DNA of 64,000 nt, taken from Ryuthela nishihirai (Eukaryota > Arthropoda > Arachnida > Araneae > Heptathelidae). Shown here one piece after another: positions 12,960 to 24,325 of this stretch. A program made the position numbers and the translations under genes. Location: NCBI GenBank assembly GCA_038380435.1, contig JAWZYU010000013.1, positions 7,402,401-7,466,400 on the forward strand, given 5' to 3'. A model generated the notes under the pieces. It had not been told where the DNA came from. It was given only the letters and a program-made list of their open reading frames with translations, and did not search any database. Numbering within the stretch: position 1 is the first letter of the stretch; each line of letters opens with the position of its first letter.

Positions 12960-13092
12960 TTAATGGTCCTTATTAACATAAATAATTGTGAGTCTGCTGT
13001 ATATTACAAATAAATTGGTCAACCAGAATGGAGGAAACGGACTTTACAGCATCTTAAATATAATTTTAAAAGGATTACAAAGAAATACATAC

Positions 13093-13148
13093 TTCTACTT
13101 TAGCCCAATATTGGAGAATCAAACACTGAGGGTCACTATCTTTAAAAT
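13093..13148 (-). CDS. SART3: SART3-like exon C (56 bp)
   Basis: A very short exon on the minus strand, with acceptor TATTATTATTGCAG and donor GTATGT. After the T carried from exon B it reads YFKDSDPQCLILQYWAKVE. SART3 has GDPSC followed by MQNWARIEA in the equivalent position; the shared D-P-x-C and W-A-x-x-E residues mark a HAT helix. It ends on a complete codon, as the next exon requires. It lies only about 130 bp beyond the end of the piggyBac-like element and about 170 bp from the fold-back element, so two transposon insertions have closely bracketed it without touching its splice sites. Confidence 0.85.
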
Positions 13149-13315
13149 CTGCAATAATAATACAGTTAACAGTAAAACAGCTATCCACAGAACTACTTAT
13201 GCTTTATTGTTATACACTCCATAGATTAAAAAAAAAACAGATAATTCCCTATGCACACCACCTTCCAACACACATTTAAATCTCCTATATTTTGAAAATG
13301 GGAATGCAATAATTG

Positions 13316-15913
13316 AATGGAAGCTGATTCAGTGGATGCAGAATCCAGAGGATACAACTGGGTGGATGACAATTAACTAAATAAGACAGCTCAGTGGATG
13401 ACAAATGGCCAGAAGACAATTCAAAGAGTATGACAATTTGGTGGAATCAGGAAACGGTTAGCAATAATTTTAAATTACTGAATTTAATTTGAAAATATTT
13501 GCTGTTAGCAAACAAAACCAACACTTTGTAGAAATTTCTGTAATCCAGCAGTCTGTAAAATGATTTTTTTTTAATTCAGCATAGTCGATAATTATTCTCT
13601 CTGATCCAACATTTCACAACAATTAATTTTTTTTTTGAAGTCTGTTCCTTTTAAATAAAGTAATCAAATGCAAAAAGAATGCATTAAAATCTGCAAAGGA
13701 CAACCAATATTTTCCTTAATCCAACCCTCAGAAAACAAAATTCCTGAAGGTTTATTTGTTCCTATTGAGCAAAATAATCATTCACAGGAAGTACAGGAAA
13801 TAAAAACAGTTGATGTTTAGTAAATCTATTACGTTTAAGCCAATGTTTATTAAACCAGATTTCATACTTTATCCATTTCTGTTCCCATTCAGGAAACAAA
13901 ATCTCATGATATTATCATTATTCTCATTAATCTGACATTTAATGAAATGAACAATTTCAGTATTTTCTAGTTGAAAAAAATAATAGGAAATTAACAGAAC
14001 ACATTGGAGGAGAGGGAAAGAGGCAATATTTACATTTATACTATTTAATCCAATATTTTTAAACCAGATTTCATATTTTTACCCCTTTCTGTTCATTCTA
14101 AAGGGAATAATTGTAGATCAAAAGCAGAAAGGGAAGACTTTACAACTAAACCAAAGTTTGTTAAACCAGATTTTTACATTTTTATACCTTTCTGTTCATT
14201 CTAAAATGAGGAATTGAAAATTAAAAACCCATATCAGGGAACCAAACCTTTAACGTTATTTTCATCTAGTAATACACATTGGAGGAGAGGGAAAGAGGCA
14301 ATATTTACATCTATACTATTTAATCCAACATTTTTAAACCAGATTTCTATTTTCATCCCTTTCTGTTATTTACATTAGAAGAAAGGGAAAGAGGTGATTT
14401 GTTAGACTGGATTATTATATTTTTATCTTTTCAAAGCAATTCAAGACAACTGGAAATTAACAGAACACATCAGAGGAAAGGGAAAGAGATGATTTGTTAG
14501 ACTGACTTATTATATTTTTATCCTTTCTTTTCCTTCTAAATGGAACAATTGGAATTCAAAATAATACACTTAAGGAGACTAAATCCCCCAGGACTATTAT
14601 TACTCTCACTAATCAGACTTCAAGAACAGAAAATTCTTAAAATCACTTTTAATTATATGAAAAAATAGGAAATTAACAGAACATATTATATGAAAGTAAA
14701 TGATGTGATATTACATCTATTCTCTGCCATCTTACACTTCAGTACAACGAAGGCGTTTTTTTTTTTTTTGGAAATTTCTACTAAAAGGAATTGCAAAATG
14801 AAGCTTTGATTTTTAATAGATTTTATTACTAAGGCTATTTTTCTGAAGATTCAAAAATGAGAAAAATGTAGTAGAAACGGGAAGAGCCAACATTTTCATC
14901 TATTTTTTGCTTTTAATCATTCCATAAATATTTACATCTATTTTGATCAATTCAGTGTTTTGATACAACAGTTTTTTTCTTATTCATTTTTAAAAAAAGC
15001 ATTTTTTTTTCCTGAAAGAAAGACAAATTCAAAGCAATGTAAAGTTTGAAAATTTTAAGATATAATAGATCTGAACAAAAATTTTATATTAGTAATGAAA
15101 TCTTCCTAAATCATACTCATTCAATATTTTTAGAGTTCTGAAAGGTAAAACCCAGTGTCAGTTCCATAAAGTTTTGTTCTCTGACATGGGTTCTCTTTGA
15201 TATTTAATTGTTTCCTTTAGAAAGAACAAAAAGGGATTAAAAATAAGAAATTCAGTTAACAAATGTCAGATTAGAGAAAATAAATTTACCATTGAACTCT
15301 TTTCATTTCCTGCACTGTATTCTTTTGAGTCTGATTGCTTTGTTCAGTAGGAAAAAATCTTTTAAAAATTTTGCTTTATTGAGGGTCAGTTTAAGGAGAA
15401 TATTGATAGCCTTGTGTAGTTTGTAATGCATTCTTTTGGCTTTGCTTCATTTACAAGAAACAGACCTAAAAATCTGTTATAGTGAAATGTTGGATTATGG
15501 AAAATAGAATAAACCCTTTATTGAATGTCACATCATAGAGATTAGATATAAACGTTTACTGAAGGTTGGATTACAGAAAATAGATACAATTATCAATTAT
15601 GTTAAGTTCTAAACAACTTTGTTTTACTGAGTGCTAGATTGCTAAGACTTCCAAGAAGTTTTGAATTTATAATTTAAGTTAATTTTGAACAATTTCCTGT
15701 AATTTAAAATACATTTAGTAATTTAAAATTTTTTTTAACCATTTCCTGTTTACACCAAATTGTAGCACCCTCCAAAGTGCCTTCTACCTAGTTGTCATAC
15801 CCTTCAAATCGTTTTCTACCAGGTTATCATAAACTCCAAATTGTTGCATACACCAAATTGTTATCCTCCGAGTTGTCACCCACTGAATAGACTTCCATCC
15901 AGTTGTCATGAGA
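13316..15913. mobile_element. fold-back element with long inverted arms (2.6 kb)
   Basis: The left arm (about 13316-14000) and right arm (about 15180-15913) are inverted copies, recognisable for over 600 bp. Paired landmarks include CAATTTGGTGGAATCAGGAAA with CAATTTGGTGTAAACAGGAAA (minus strand), AAAAGAATGCATTA, and CAGGAAATAAAAACAGTT with CAGGAAATGAAAAGAGTT. The outermost ~130 bp of each arm are short degenerate repeats of a TGGATGACAA-like unit. The centre (14000-14560) repeats other short blocks. There is no ORF. This is the architecture of Foldback-type DNA elements; the superfamily is unknown. Confidence 0.7.
13990..14560. repeat. internal repeat blocks of the fold-back element
   Basis: The block GGAGAGGGAAAGAGGCAATA or close variants recurs near 14008, 14282, 14372 and 14475. 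TTAAACCAGATTTC followed by CTTTCTGTT recurs near 13855, 14065, 14160 and 14335. AATTAACAGAACACAT recurs near 13990 and 14455. Spacing is irregular, about 90-270 bp. Confidence 0.7.
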
Positions 15914-16184
15914 CTTTTAAAAATGAACTCATTACAGAAAAATGTAATTGAAATGAGCTAAAAATAGCAATAATATTTATTCAAATTTAGATTTTTAACA
16001 TTTGTTTAAGATTCAATTCATAGCATTCAAAGTTATTTTTACAGCAACTACTTCAGAATTTTTAACATTTAAGTATCTAATGAACAGAATCATGTCATAC
16101 TATATAAACTAGAACAAGACACCTGGTTAATGTGGAATGTTTGTATTCAAAGGGAATGAAGTTCACCATTTTAGGATTTTCACA

Positions 16185-16570
16185 CCTACCAAATGGAGTG
16201 GCTCAGTTGGTAGCATGCCAGGCTCGTAACCTGCAATTTCCAGGGTCGAGTCCTAGCTGGGCCAGCATAGAGATTTATCTATGCAAAACTCCCTGCCCAT
16301 ACTCATTAGGGGAACTGATGGGCTTGGAAAGGCCCTGCCCATCAAATGGACCGTTAAACCATGGCCTCATGTGAAGGAGAAGCCATACTCTGTGCATGTT
16401 AAAGAACATGCTGAATGGCCTTGACTAGAAACTACCATCTGTCTCCCAACAGCTGTCTAGTTGGTCCCCTCCCCCCAACCTTCTCTGATCCTTTGAGGTC
16501 ATTGTGACATGGCCATTTAGCCCATTGTGTGCAAAAAAAGTGCCACTCAGAGATTAAACAACCCAACCTA
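16185..16570 (+). repeat. SINE family A, full copy
   Basis: A tRNA-derived SINE in plus orientation. The head reads GTGGCTCAGTTGGTAGCATG (A box) and, about 35 bases later, GGGTCGAGTCC (B box), a usable RNA polymerase III promoter pair. A ~300-bp body follows (AGATTTATCTATGC, CCGTTAAACCATGG, GGTCCCCTCC, TTAGCCCATTGTGTGC), ending TAAACAACCCAACC. Other copies in this window are at 35418-35785, 41692-42066, 60777-61148 and 61262-61643, with a fragment at 4756-4847. Confidence 0.8.
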
Positions 16571-16799
16571 TCAAAAGGAGAAAATTTGAACTAATGGATG
16601 ATATCAAAAATACGTAAGTCATTAAATTTGAACAAAAGAATGTGTGCTGAATTAAATAAAGATTATCTCTAAAAGCAATGCAAGTACTGAACCAGTCACA
16701 TGGTATCAGGTAAAACAATTAGCTCATTGCCACTAATGGAGTAATCAATAGTTGTAGATTGGTGAGTGAAGTTTAGGTTAATTAATCATACCTGCATTG

Positions 16800-17360
16800 G
16801 TTCTTTTATAGACAGCCTTTTCAGCTATACAAGGACTCGATCGGTTGTACAAGTACAACCGATCAAGTGCATCATGTTTCCAACCTATCTCACTGCCAGG
16901 ACAGTGCTTACCTGACAATGCACAGAAGTGGACAGCATGAAATGCAAAGCAAACAAATATCTTCTATAGGCAACTGACTCAGCACTCTAATAGGAGCATG
17001 AAGTTTAGAATTCTATGACACCCAGTGACTCATACCACAGAGGTAGCAAAGTGCTGATTAATAACACACAACACAAAAGAATTCTCGGTCACCAAGAGAT
17101 AAACAACACCGGACCTGTGAAAACACCAGCTCCCATGAAGAACAGCACACAATCTGGGCTTGTCCTCCTTGTACAACTGAAGAGGTTGTCACTAGAAGAA
17201 CGCAGTAATGAAGCCAATGCAGTTATTGCAAATTGACCTAAACTTCATTGCACCAATATACGACTATCAGTTATTTCCTTACTGTCAGTAATGTCATTGT
17301 TCTTCCCTGATACCACACGACTAGTCCAGAACCTACAGTATTTATAGAGTTAACTTAATC
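16800..17360. repeat. unclassified interspersed repeat (copy 1)
   Basis: Shares long ordered blocks with 32500-32870: CATACCACAGAGG, GGACCTGTGAAAAC, GAACAGCACACAAT, ATTGACCTAAACTTCATTGC, GACTAGTCCAGAACCTACAG and GAGTTAACTTAATCT. No coding frame persists. It may be a LINE 3' region or a non-autonomous element. Confidence 0.55.
16837..16862. repeat. perfect 26-bp palindrome
   Basis: GATCGGTTGTAC, then AA, then GTACAACCGATC: two 12-base arms with a 2-base centre. It lies within the copy 1 repeat and is not seen in the second copy. Confidence 0.8.
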
Positions 17361-17403
17361 TTTATTGCATATCATATTTAAATAATATTCATTCAACCAA
17401 AAA

Positions 17404-18995
17404 GACCGTAGTTAGGTGATCACTGGAAAGACAGCTATGCACCAATCCCCTATGATGATGCATAGAACTGGATAGGCCTAGCTCCTAATGTCCGACCCTG
17501 CCTTCTCCTGGTGCACGCCGTTAATACCTTTCAAAAGAGATACTCTCTTGTGGAAGTGAACGGAAGTGGAGGGCTGCCAGATTAGTGTGGCCTACTGATC
17601 TGAACATGTCTATTTTCTTTCTTTTTCTGAACTTTTCTATTTTCTTTCTATCCTGCTGGGATATGGTCAACCACACATGGTCCTGGTACTGACCATATAA
17701 ACCTACTGGACTGAAATAAGGCTCTGAGCTTGATTATGGATCCTGAATTTCTTGCACTGGTGGGCTTAGTAGAGGGAAAATCTTCCGCTGTGTTTTCTGT
17801 TTGTTTGTGGGTTGACAGTCCCAAGTGAATAAATTCATAGGATGTATTTATCAGCTGGTGGATAATCATGAGCAGAAGTCATCGCAGACACCTGAACTCT
17901 TTGCTTCTACTGGCATCATCAAATTCTACATTGGAGGAAGTCTTCCAGTGTAGATGGTTTCAGCCTTTAGTGATGGGGGAACGGGTCTTTGCCCCATGTC
18001 TGCGATTAGGGGGCTGTTTGATATTGTCGGCATTCCCTCTCTCAATAAACATAGTTTCTTTAAACATCCCACTAACCATTTTCTCTCCATAGGTAGTTGG
18101 AATGTGAGGACTCTGCACAGAGTTTTTTCTCTTGATGTCCTCACACAAGAATTCCACCATTATAATTTAGATATTCTCGGCTTGCAAGAGACCAGATGGA
18201 CAGATAAAGGTCAGATTCTTAAAAATAATCTTAAATTTCTCTTTTCAGGGAGGGACAACAATAAGCATCACCAAGGCGTGGGTCTGCTTCTCAGCAGACA
18301 CGCTAGTGATGCTCTTCTAGGATATGAGTGCATTAATGAAAGGTTTCTTACAGCAAAATTTCAGACAAGCGTTAAAGACTTGAATTTTATCTGCTGTTAT
18401 GCCCCCAATGAGGATGCCGATGAGGATGAGAAGGATAGGTTTTACGGACAACCTCAGGATATTTTGAATTCTGTCAAGAAAGGAGATATTACCCTTGTTC
18501 TAGGTGACTTCAATGCCAAAGTTGGTACTGACTCTGACCTTTGGGGAGGAGTGATAGGCCCTTTTGGTATTGGTAGCTGCAATGGCAATGGGCAACGTTT
18601 CCTACAGGTAAGTAAACTCAATGGTTTCAGAATAACTAACACTTATTACAAACACCGCGACATACATAAGTACACATGAGTTCACCTGATGGGCTGCATA
18701 ATAATATGATTGATGATATATTAATTAACAGCAAATGGGATAGTTCTGTTAGGAATACCAGGTCATATATGGGAGCTGAAATTGGATCTGACCATTACCT
18801 TGTTAAAAGTGTCTTGCAACATAAACTTAAAAAGTGTTGTGCTAGGTTTAAAATTTTTACCTTTAATACTGAAGCTCTGAAAGACCCAGTTATAGCTAAA
18901 GCTTATCATGATAGATTAATCAGTCACTGTGACAGTCATGCTTTGCTTACTAAAGAAGTTGAGGAAGATGGGACCATTTTAACCCTTTCAGCCCT
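17404..18995 (+). mobile_element. RTE-like LINE, 5' half (leader plus endonuclease)
   Basis: Contains the family's 5' leader (from about 17404) and an open endonuclease frame at 17954-18679 of 241 residues, the cleanest N-terminal half in the window. Motifs are SIGSWNVRTLHR, LGLQETRWTDKG, GVGLLLSRHASDALLGYE, CCYAPNEDADEDEKDRF and LGDFNAKVGTDSDLWGG, all expected in APE endonucleases. A stop breaks the frame at 18679; the next piece (18676-19005) has GSDHYLVKSVLQ, the final Ser-Asp-His active-site motif. The copy stops at about 18995, before the reverse transcriptase, where RNase H LINE debris follows. Loss of the 3' end is unusual for a LINE and suggests deletion. Confidence 0.8.
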
Positions 18996-19144
18996 AAATT
19001 TTTAATATAAAAAATAATTTTTTTTATCATCAATAATTGATGATTTTGATCATCAATAATTGAATGAATAATTGAATGTACAACACTCAAGAACTCCCCT
19101 ACTAAGTTTGAGCGGGTTTCCGCCATAGGTTTCAAAACTAGGAA

Positions 19145-20095
19145 ATCGTGGCAAATGCAACCATCAGGGACTTACACCGACTCGCTTAGTTCGCTACAGG
19201 CTTTGATCTCAGTGAGGCATTGGCCTCACCCTGTTCTCTCTATGATCCGCCAGCAGCTCCATCATCTGGCAGCCACCACAACGATTCTCTTCTATTGGGT
19301 ACCTGGTCATGTCGGAATCAGGGGCAATGACTTGTCAGACGCTGCTGCCAAGTCAGCCACGCCCTTGTCCAACTCTCCGCTGCCGATTCCATACTTGGAC
19401 TTCCGGCAGGGTTTTTCCATCGAGCTCCTGGTACAGTGGCAGAGATCTTGGTCTGAATAGGTTGCTAACAAGCTTTTCGAGATCAAGTCCATTGTCAAAC
19501 TTTGGCAGTCTTGTTTCTACAAGAATTGCAAGGAGGAAGTTGTACCTGCTTGGCTACGCTTAGGTCATTCATTTCTCACACATTCATTTCTTCTTAAGGC
19601 AGATGACGAACCTTAGTGTGAATTTTGTGACACCATTTTAATGATCAAACATATTTTAATTCATTCTCCTTGTTTTAACTTTGAACATCGTTTGTATTTC
19701 ACTTTTCATGATTTTACGTCCGAGCCACTTACACTCGGACAATTTCTATCTGATGAATCCCTTTTAACATTTGTCTTTGAATTTTTTCGTTTTACTGCAT
19801 ATTTTACACATTTATGATTTTTACTATGTTTTCTAGTTTTTACACTTGTTCTGATTTTTAAGGGTCCTATACACCCATTTTTATTGTAGATTTATACACT
19901 TGTTGATTCTTTTTATTCTCCTTTTTACTTATCTTTCATGTTACTTATCTTTCATGTGATAAGCTAAGATTAAGGCCACATGGGGCATAACAGTATGGCT
20001 AAATATGTAAAATTTTGTTAAGCACATCCCATTCTTCTGTTAAATTTTAAAGAACTTTTTAATGTAATACAGTTTGAATCGTGGATTAAATAGAT
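19145..20095 (+). mobile_element. RNase H-bearing LINE (I/R1-like), 3' end fragment
   Basis: The frame at 19155-19460 gives YTDSLSSLQAL, FYWVPGHVGIRGNDLSDAAA (RNase H core with His-Val-Gly and Asn-Asp) and later, out of frame, RLRLGHSFLTHSFLLKADDE, followed by a Cys-x2-Cys...His...Cys zinc-like remnant (19555-19680), the usual end of I/R1-type LINEs. A ~400-bp 3' tail with GATAAG repeats runs to about 20095. A related tail is at 50815-50940. Confidence 0.72.
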
Positions 20096-20096
20096 A

Positions 20097-23000
20097 CTGT
20101 CACCAATCTACAATTATCCATATGGGCAACATGACCAAACCAACGGAGTCTTTCTCTGCACAATATGCTGCTTAAAAGAGGTTGCCAACTCCTTTGCCTA
20201 ACCTCATCATTAGTTACAAAGTTGAACCACCTAATGCCCAAGATACTACGTAAGTATCTAGAATCAAAAGCATCTAGTTTCCTGTTATCTTGTTTACACA
20301 GTGTCCAAGTTTCACTACCATAACTAACCCTAGAAAGAACCAACCTATTATACAGTCTAATTTTAGACTTTAGGTGTATACGCCTCTTTCTCCACACTTT
20401 CCATAGATTCTTAAAAGTCCCGACAGCAATCCCTATTCGTCTGTTAATCTCATATTGCACATCGCCATTATCTGTTACATAGCTCCCAAGATAATTAAAC
20501 TGTGACACCTGCTCAAGACTGCAACCATTCAGATTAACTGAATCACAGCCTGCCTGACCAATTTTCATCACTTTTGTTTTCTCTCTCTTTATAACCAAAC
20601 CTACTCTACTACCAGTTTCATCAACAGCTCTAATGAAAGAGTTCATCTCATCAACATCATTTGCCGAAAGGGTTAAATCATCAGCAGTGAATTCCACATA
20701 ACATAATCAATAACCAAGCTAAAGAGAAATGGAGACAAAATGCACCCTTGTCGAACACCAGAAATAATGCTAAACCAACTGCTACAAGCCTTACCAACTC
20801 TCACACATGACTCAGTGTTATTATAGAGAGCTTTCATTATGTTAACTAACTAGTCAGGTATACCACATGATCTCACAATCAACCACAAATTATGACGATC
20901 AACAGAGTCGAAAGCCTTTTTGAAATCAACAAAGCTAGCAACCAAAGGTTTCTGAAACTCTAAACATTTCTCAAGAATCTGCCTAAGTGAAAATATCTGA
21001 TCCACACATCCCCTATCACTTCTGAATCCACATTGCTCTTCACGCAATTGACTGTCAACCAGATTCTTAATTCTATTAAGCACAATCATAGAAAGAACTT
21101 TACCTGGAACAGAGAGTAGGCTACCTCTATAGTTATCACAAGAACTGCGATCACCTTTTTTGAAAATAGGGATAACAATAGCTCTTGTAAAATCCTTAGG
21201 AACCATGCCTTTATCATTAAAGATATTCAGAATTTCAGTCATCCAAGTTGTAACCGAAACATTCCCAGCTCTAAGCATTTCGGTAGTAATTTCATCTACC
21301 CCTGGGGATTTATGTAGTTTAAGTTTAGAAACAGCCAAAATAACTTCAGATTGCATTATAGGGCCAACATTAAAGCCACCAATGTAACTATCATCATTGC
21401 AAACAATGGGAGTAGAACTAACTATATTGTTTAGAACATCACTGAAATGCTCAGCCCACCTAGCCATGACAGAATCCTCCCCTTCTATAACCTTACCTTG
21501 TTTATCCTTCAATCCCTGTATACCTGTCCGTTTTGTACCACACAAAACATTAACTATCTGCTACAGCTCTCTGCTGTTGTGCTGTCTAACTGCTTCCTCG
21601 GCTTTGTCAGACAAACCATCAAGCCGAAGATTCTTATCAGCAGCTAACTGATCTTTTACAAGTTTATTAAGTTCTCTGTAATGCTTTCTATTCGGACTAC
21701 TAGGGTATTGATTAAGGACATTCCTGCAGTTCTTTCTTTCCGAAATAAGCTCAAGTGCCTTATCACTCAGATAATTCTGCCTCTTCTGCTCCTTTCTTCC
21801 TAAAAAAGTACTGTTAGTGTCCAAAAAAGCCTGTTTAAAATGATCTCATCCTTCTTCAACTTCAGGAAGTAAGCAAACCATGACTGTCATAATGACTAAG
21901 TAACCTATCATGGTAAGCTTTGGCTATAACTGGGTCTTTCAGAGCTTCAGTATTAAAGGTAAATTTTTTAACTTTAGCACAACACTTTTTAAGTTTAAGT
22001 TGCAAGACACTTTTAACAAGGTAATGGTCAGATCCAATTTCAGCTCCCCTATATGACCTGGTATTCCTAACAGAACTAGGCCATTTGCTGTTCATTAATA
22101 TGTAATCAATCATATTCTTATGCAGCCCATCAGGTGAAACCCATGTGTACTTATGTATGTCATGGTGTTTGTAATAAGTGTTAGTTATTCTGAATCCATT
22201 GAGTTTACTTACCTGTAGGAGACATTGCCATTGCAGCTACCAATACCAAAAGGGCCTATTACTCCTCCCCAAAGGTCAGGGTCAGTACCAACTTTGGCAT
22301 TGAAGTCACCAAGAACAAGGGTAATATCTCCTTTCTTGACAGAATTCAAAATATCCTGAAGTTGTTCATAAAACCTTTCCTTCTCATCCTCATCGGCATT
22401 CTCAGTGGGGGCATAACAGCAGATAACATTCAAGTCTTTAACACTTGTCTGAAATTTTGCTGTAAGAAACCTTTCATTAATGCACTCATATCCTAGAAGA
22501 GCATCACTAGCGTGTCTGCTGAGAAGCAGACCCACGCCTTGGTGATGCTTATTGTCATTCCTCCCTGAAAACAGAAATTTAAGATTATTTTTAAGAATTT
22601 GACCTTTATCTGTCCATCTGGTCTCTTGCAAGCCAAGAATATCTAAATTATAATGGTGGAATTCTTGTGTGAGGACATCAAGAGAAAAAGCTCTGTGCAG
22701 AGTCCTCACATTCCAACTACCTATGGAGAGAAAATGGTTAGTGGGATGTTTAAAGAAACTATGTTTATTGAGAGAGGGAATGCCAACAATATCAAACAGC
22801 CCCCTAATCGCAGACATGGGACAAAGATCTGTTCCCCCACTACTAAAGGCTGAAGCCATCTACACTGGAAGACTTCCTCCAATGCATAATTTGATGATAC
22901 CAGTAGAAGCAAAGAGTTCAGGTGCCTGCGATGACCTCTACTCAGGATTATCCACCAGCTGATAAACATATCCTGTGAATCTATTCACTTGGGGCTGTCA

Positions 23001-23406
23001 ACCCACAAACAAACAGAAAACACAGCGGAAGATTTTCCCTCCACAGAAGCCCACAAGTGCAGCAAAATCAGGATCCATAATCAAGCTCAGAGCCATATAT
23101 CTGTCCAGTCCAGTGGGTTTATATGGTCAGCACTAGGACCCTGTGTGGTTGACCACTCCTCAGCAGGGTAGGAAAAAAAAGAAAAGTAGCCATAGTTGTC
23201 CAGATCAGTAGGCCACACTAATCTGGCAGCGCTCCCCTTCCGTTCACTTCCACAAGAGAGTATCTCTTTTGAAAGGTACTAACGGTCTGCACCACGAGAA
23301 GACGGGTCGGACATTAGGTGCTAGGCCTGGCCGGTTCTATGCATCATCGCAGGGGATTGGTGCATAGCTCTCCTTCCAGTGACTACCTAGCTACCATTTA
23401 CAGACC
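20097..23406 (-). mobile_element. RTE-like LINE, nearly full length, 3'-truncated
   Basis: A minus-strand copy from its leader end (about 23406) to a truncated C-terminal domain at 20097. The endonuclease frame is 22859-22209 (216 residues). The rest of the endonuclease is at 22113-21862, with GSDHYLVKSVLQ. The linker is 21824-21561. The reverse transcriptase is 21545-20850, with SPGVDEITTEMLRAG and FVDFKKAFDSVDRHNL. A deletion at about 20690 removes the reverse-transcriptase catalytic YxDD segment, leaving ADDLTL right after a start codon (20697-20086). The C-terminal domain ends after HMDNCRL. It is dead through this deletion and frame shifts. Confidence 0.83.
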
Positions 23407-23452
23407 AATCTCTAAATACAAACAATTATATGCAAAAATGGAAAATTGTGTG

Positions 23453-24010
23453 CCCCCCCCCCCCCCCCCCCAGGCCTACGGGGTCAATTGATTGTTGCCA
23501 ATGGAAACATCACGGCATTCATATTTCACTACCAAAATTTCTAGCTTAAATACATCGTTTGTGTACAATTTATTTGAAATTTTGGAATTTGCAAATTTTC
23601 CCACTGTTAGAGGGCACAATTATAGCTTTTGGAAGATTTAAAAAGTGTGAATCATGGTATTTTATCAATTCCTATCTAACCGAAATTTTTTTTTTCATTT
23701 ATATCTAAAAACAATTACATTTTAAAACTAAAAAGGGGTGTTTTCCCACCCCCTCTGGGTCTAAAGGGTCAACTCATTGTTGGCAATGGAAACTTCGTGG
23801 CCTTCACATTCCACCACCAAAATTACAAATTTCTAGCATAAATACATCGTTTGCAAAATTCGTTTGAAATTTTCGAATTTTCAAATTTTTTCACTGTTAG
23901 AAGGTGTAATTATAGCTTTAGGGAGATTTGGTAAGTGTATAATATTTCAATACCTATCCAACACAAAAAGAACCTTTAATTTATCTCTGTAAACAAAAAA
24001 GTTTAATGTC
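23453..24010 (+). repeat. ~285-bp tandem repeat, two units
   Basis: GGGTCAATTGATTGTTG at 23481 recurs as GGGTCAACTCATTGTTG at 23766 (period 285). Each unit contains ATTTC.C.ACCAAAATT, TAAATACATCGTTTG, TTTGAAATTTT, CACTGTTAGA, ATTATAGCTTT and TATCTAA/TATCCAA blocks. A run of 19 C begins the array (23453-23471). The same unit recurs at about 48180-48700 inside another transposon. Confidence 0.78.
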
Positions 24011-24325
24011 TACAGACGGACAGACACAAAGCAAAACTATTATCTCGTTTTCTTTGAAAATGAAATAAAAAAGAACTAGAGGCTGTGATCTGATTCAAAT
24101 TTACTAAAAACTGGGTTTCTACAAATAAACTTTTCATTTTACTATAATTTTTAACTTACTAAGATATGAAATGCATCTAGGGAAAATCACTCTTGGTATA
24201 TATATATATATTTACATTTATAATAATCAGCCTTCAACTACATTGATACAGTTCTTGCAAATGAAATATATCAAGTGCTAGCTTTAGGATAGCTGATTAT
24301 GAGAAATGATTACCATATATTATTA

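Noticed and set aside
18990..19050. TTAACCCTTTCAGCCC as a second piggyBac-like terminus
   Set aside because: Only a short match to the terminal repeat and no inverted partner within the next kilobase.
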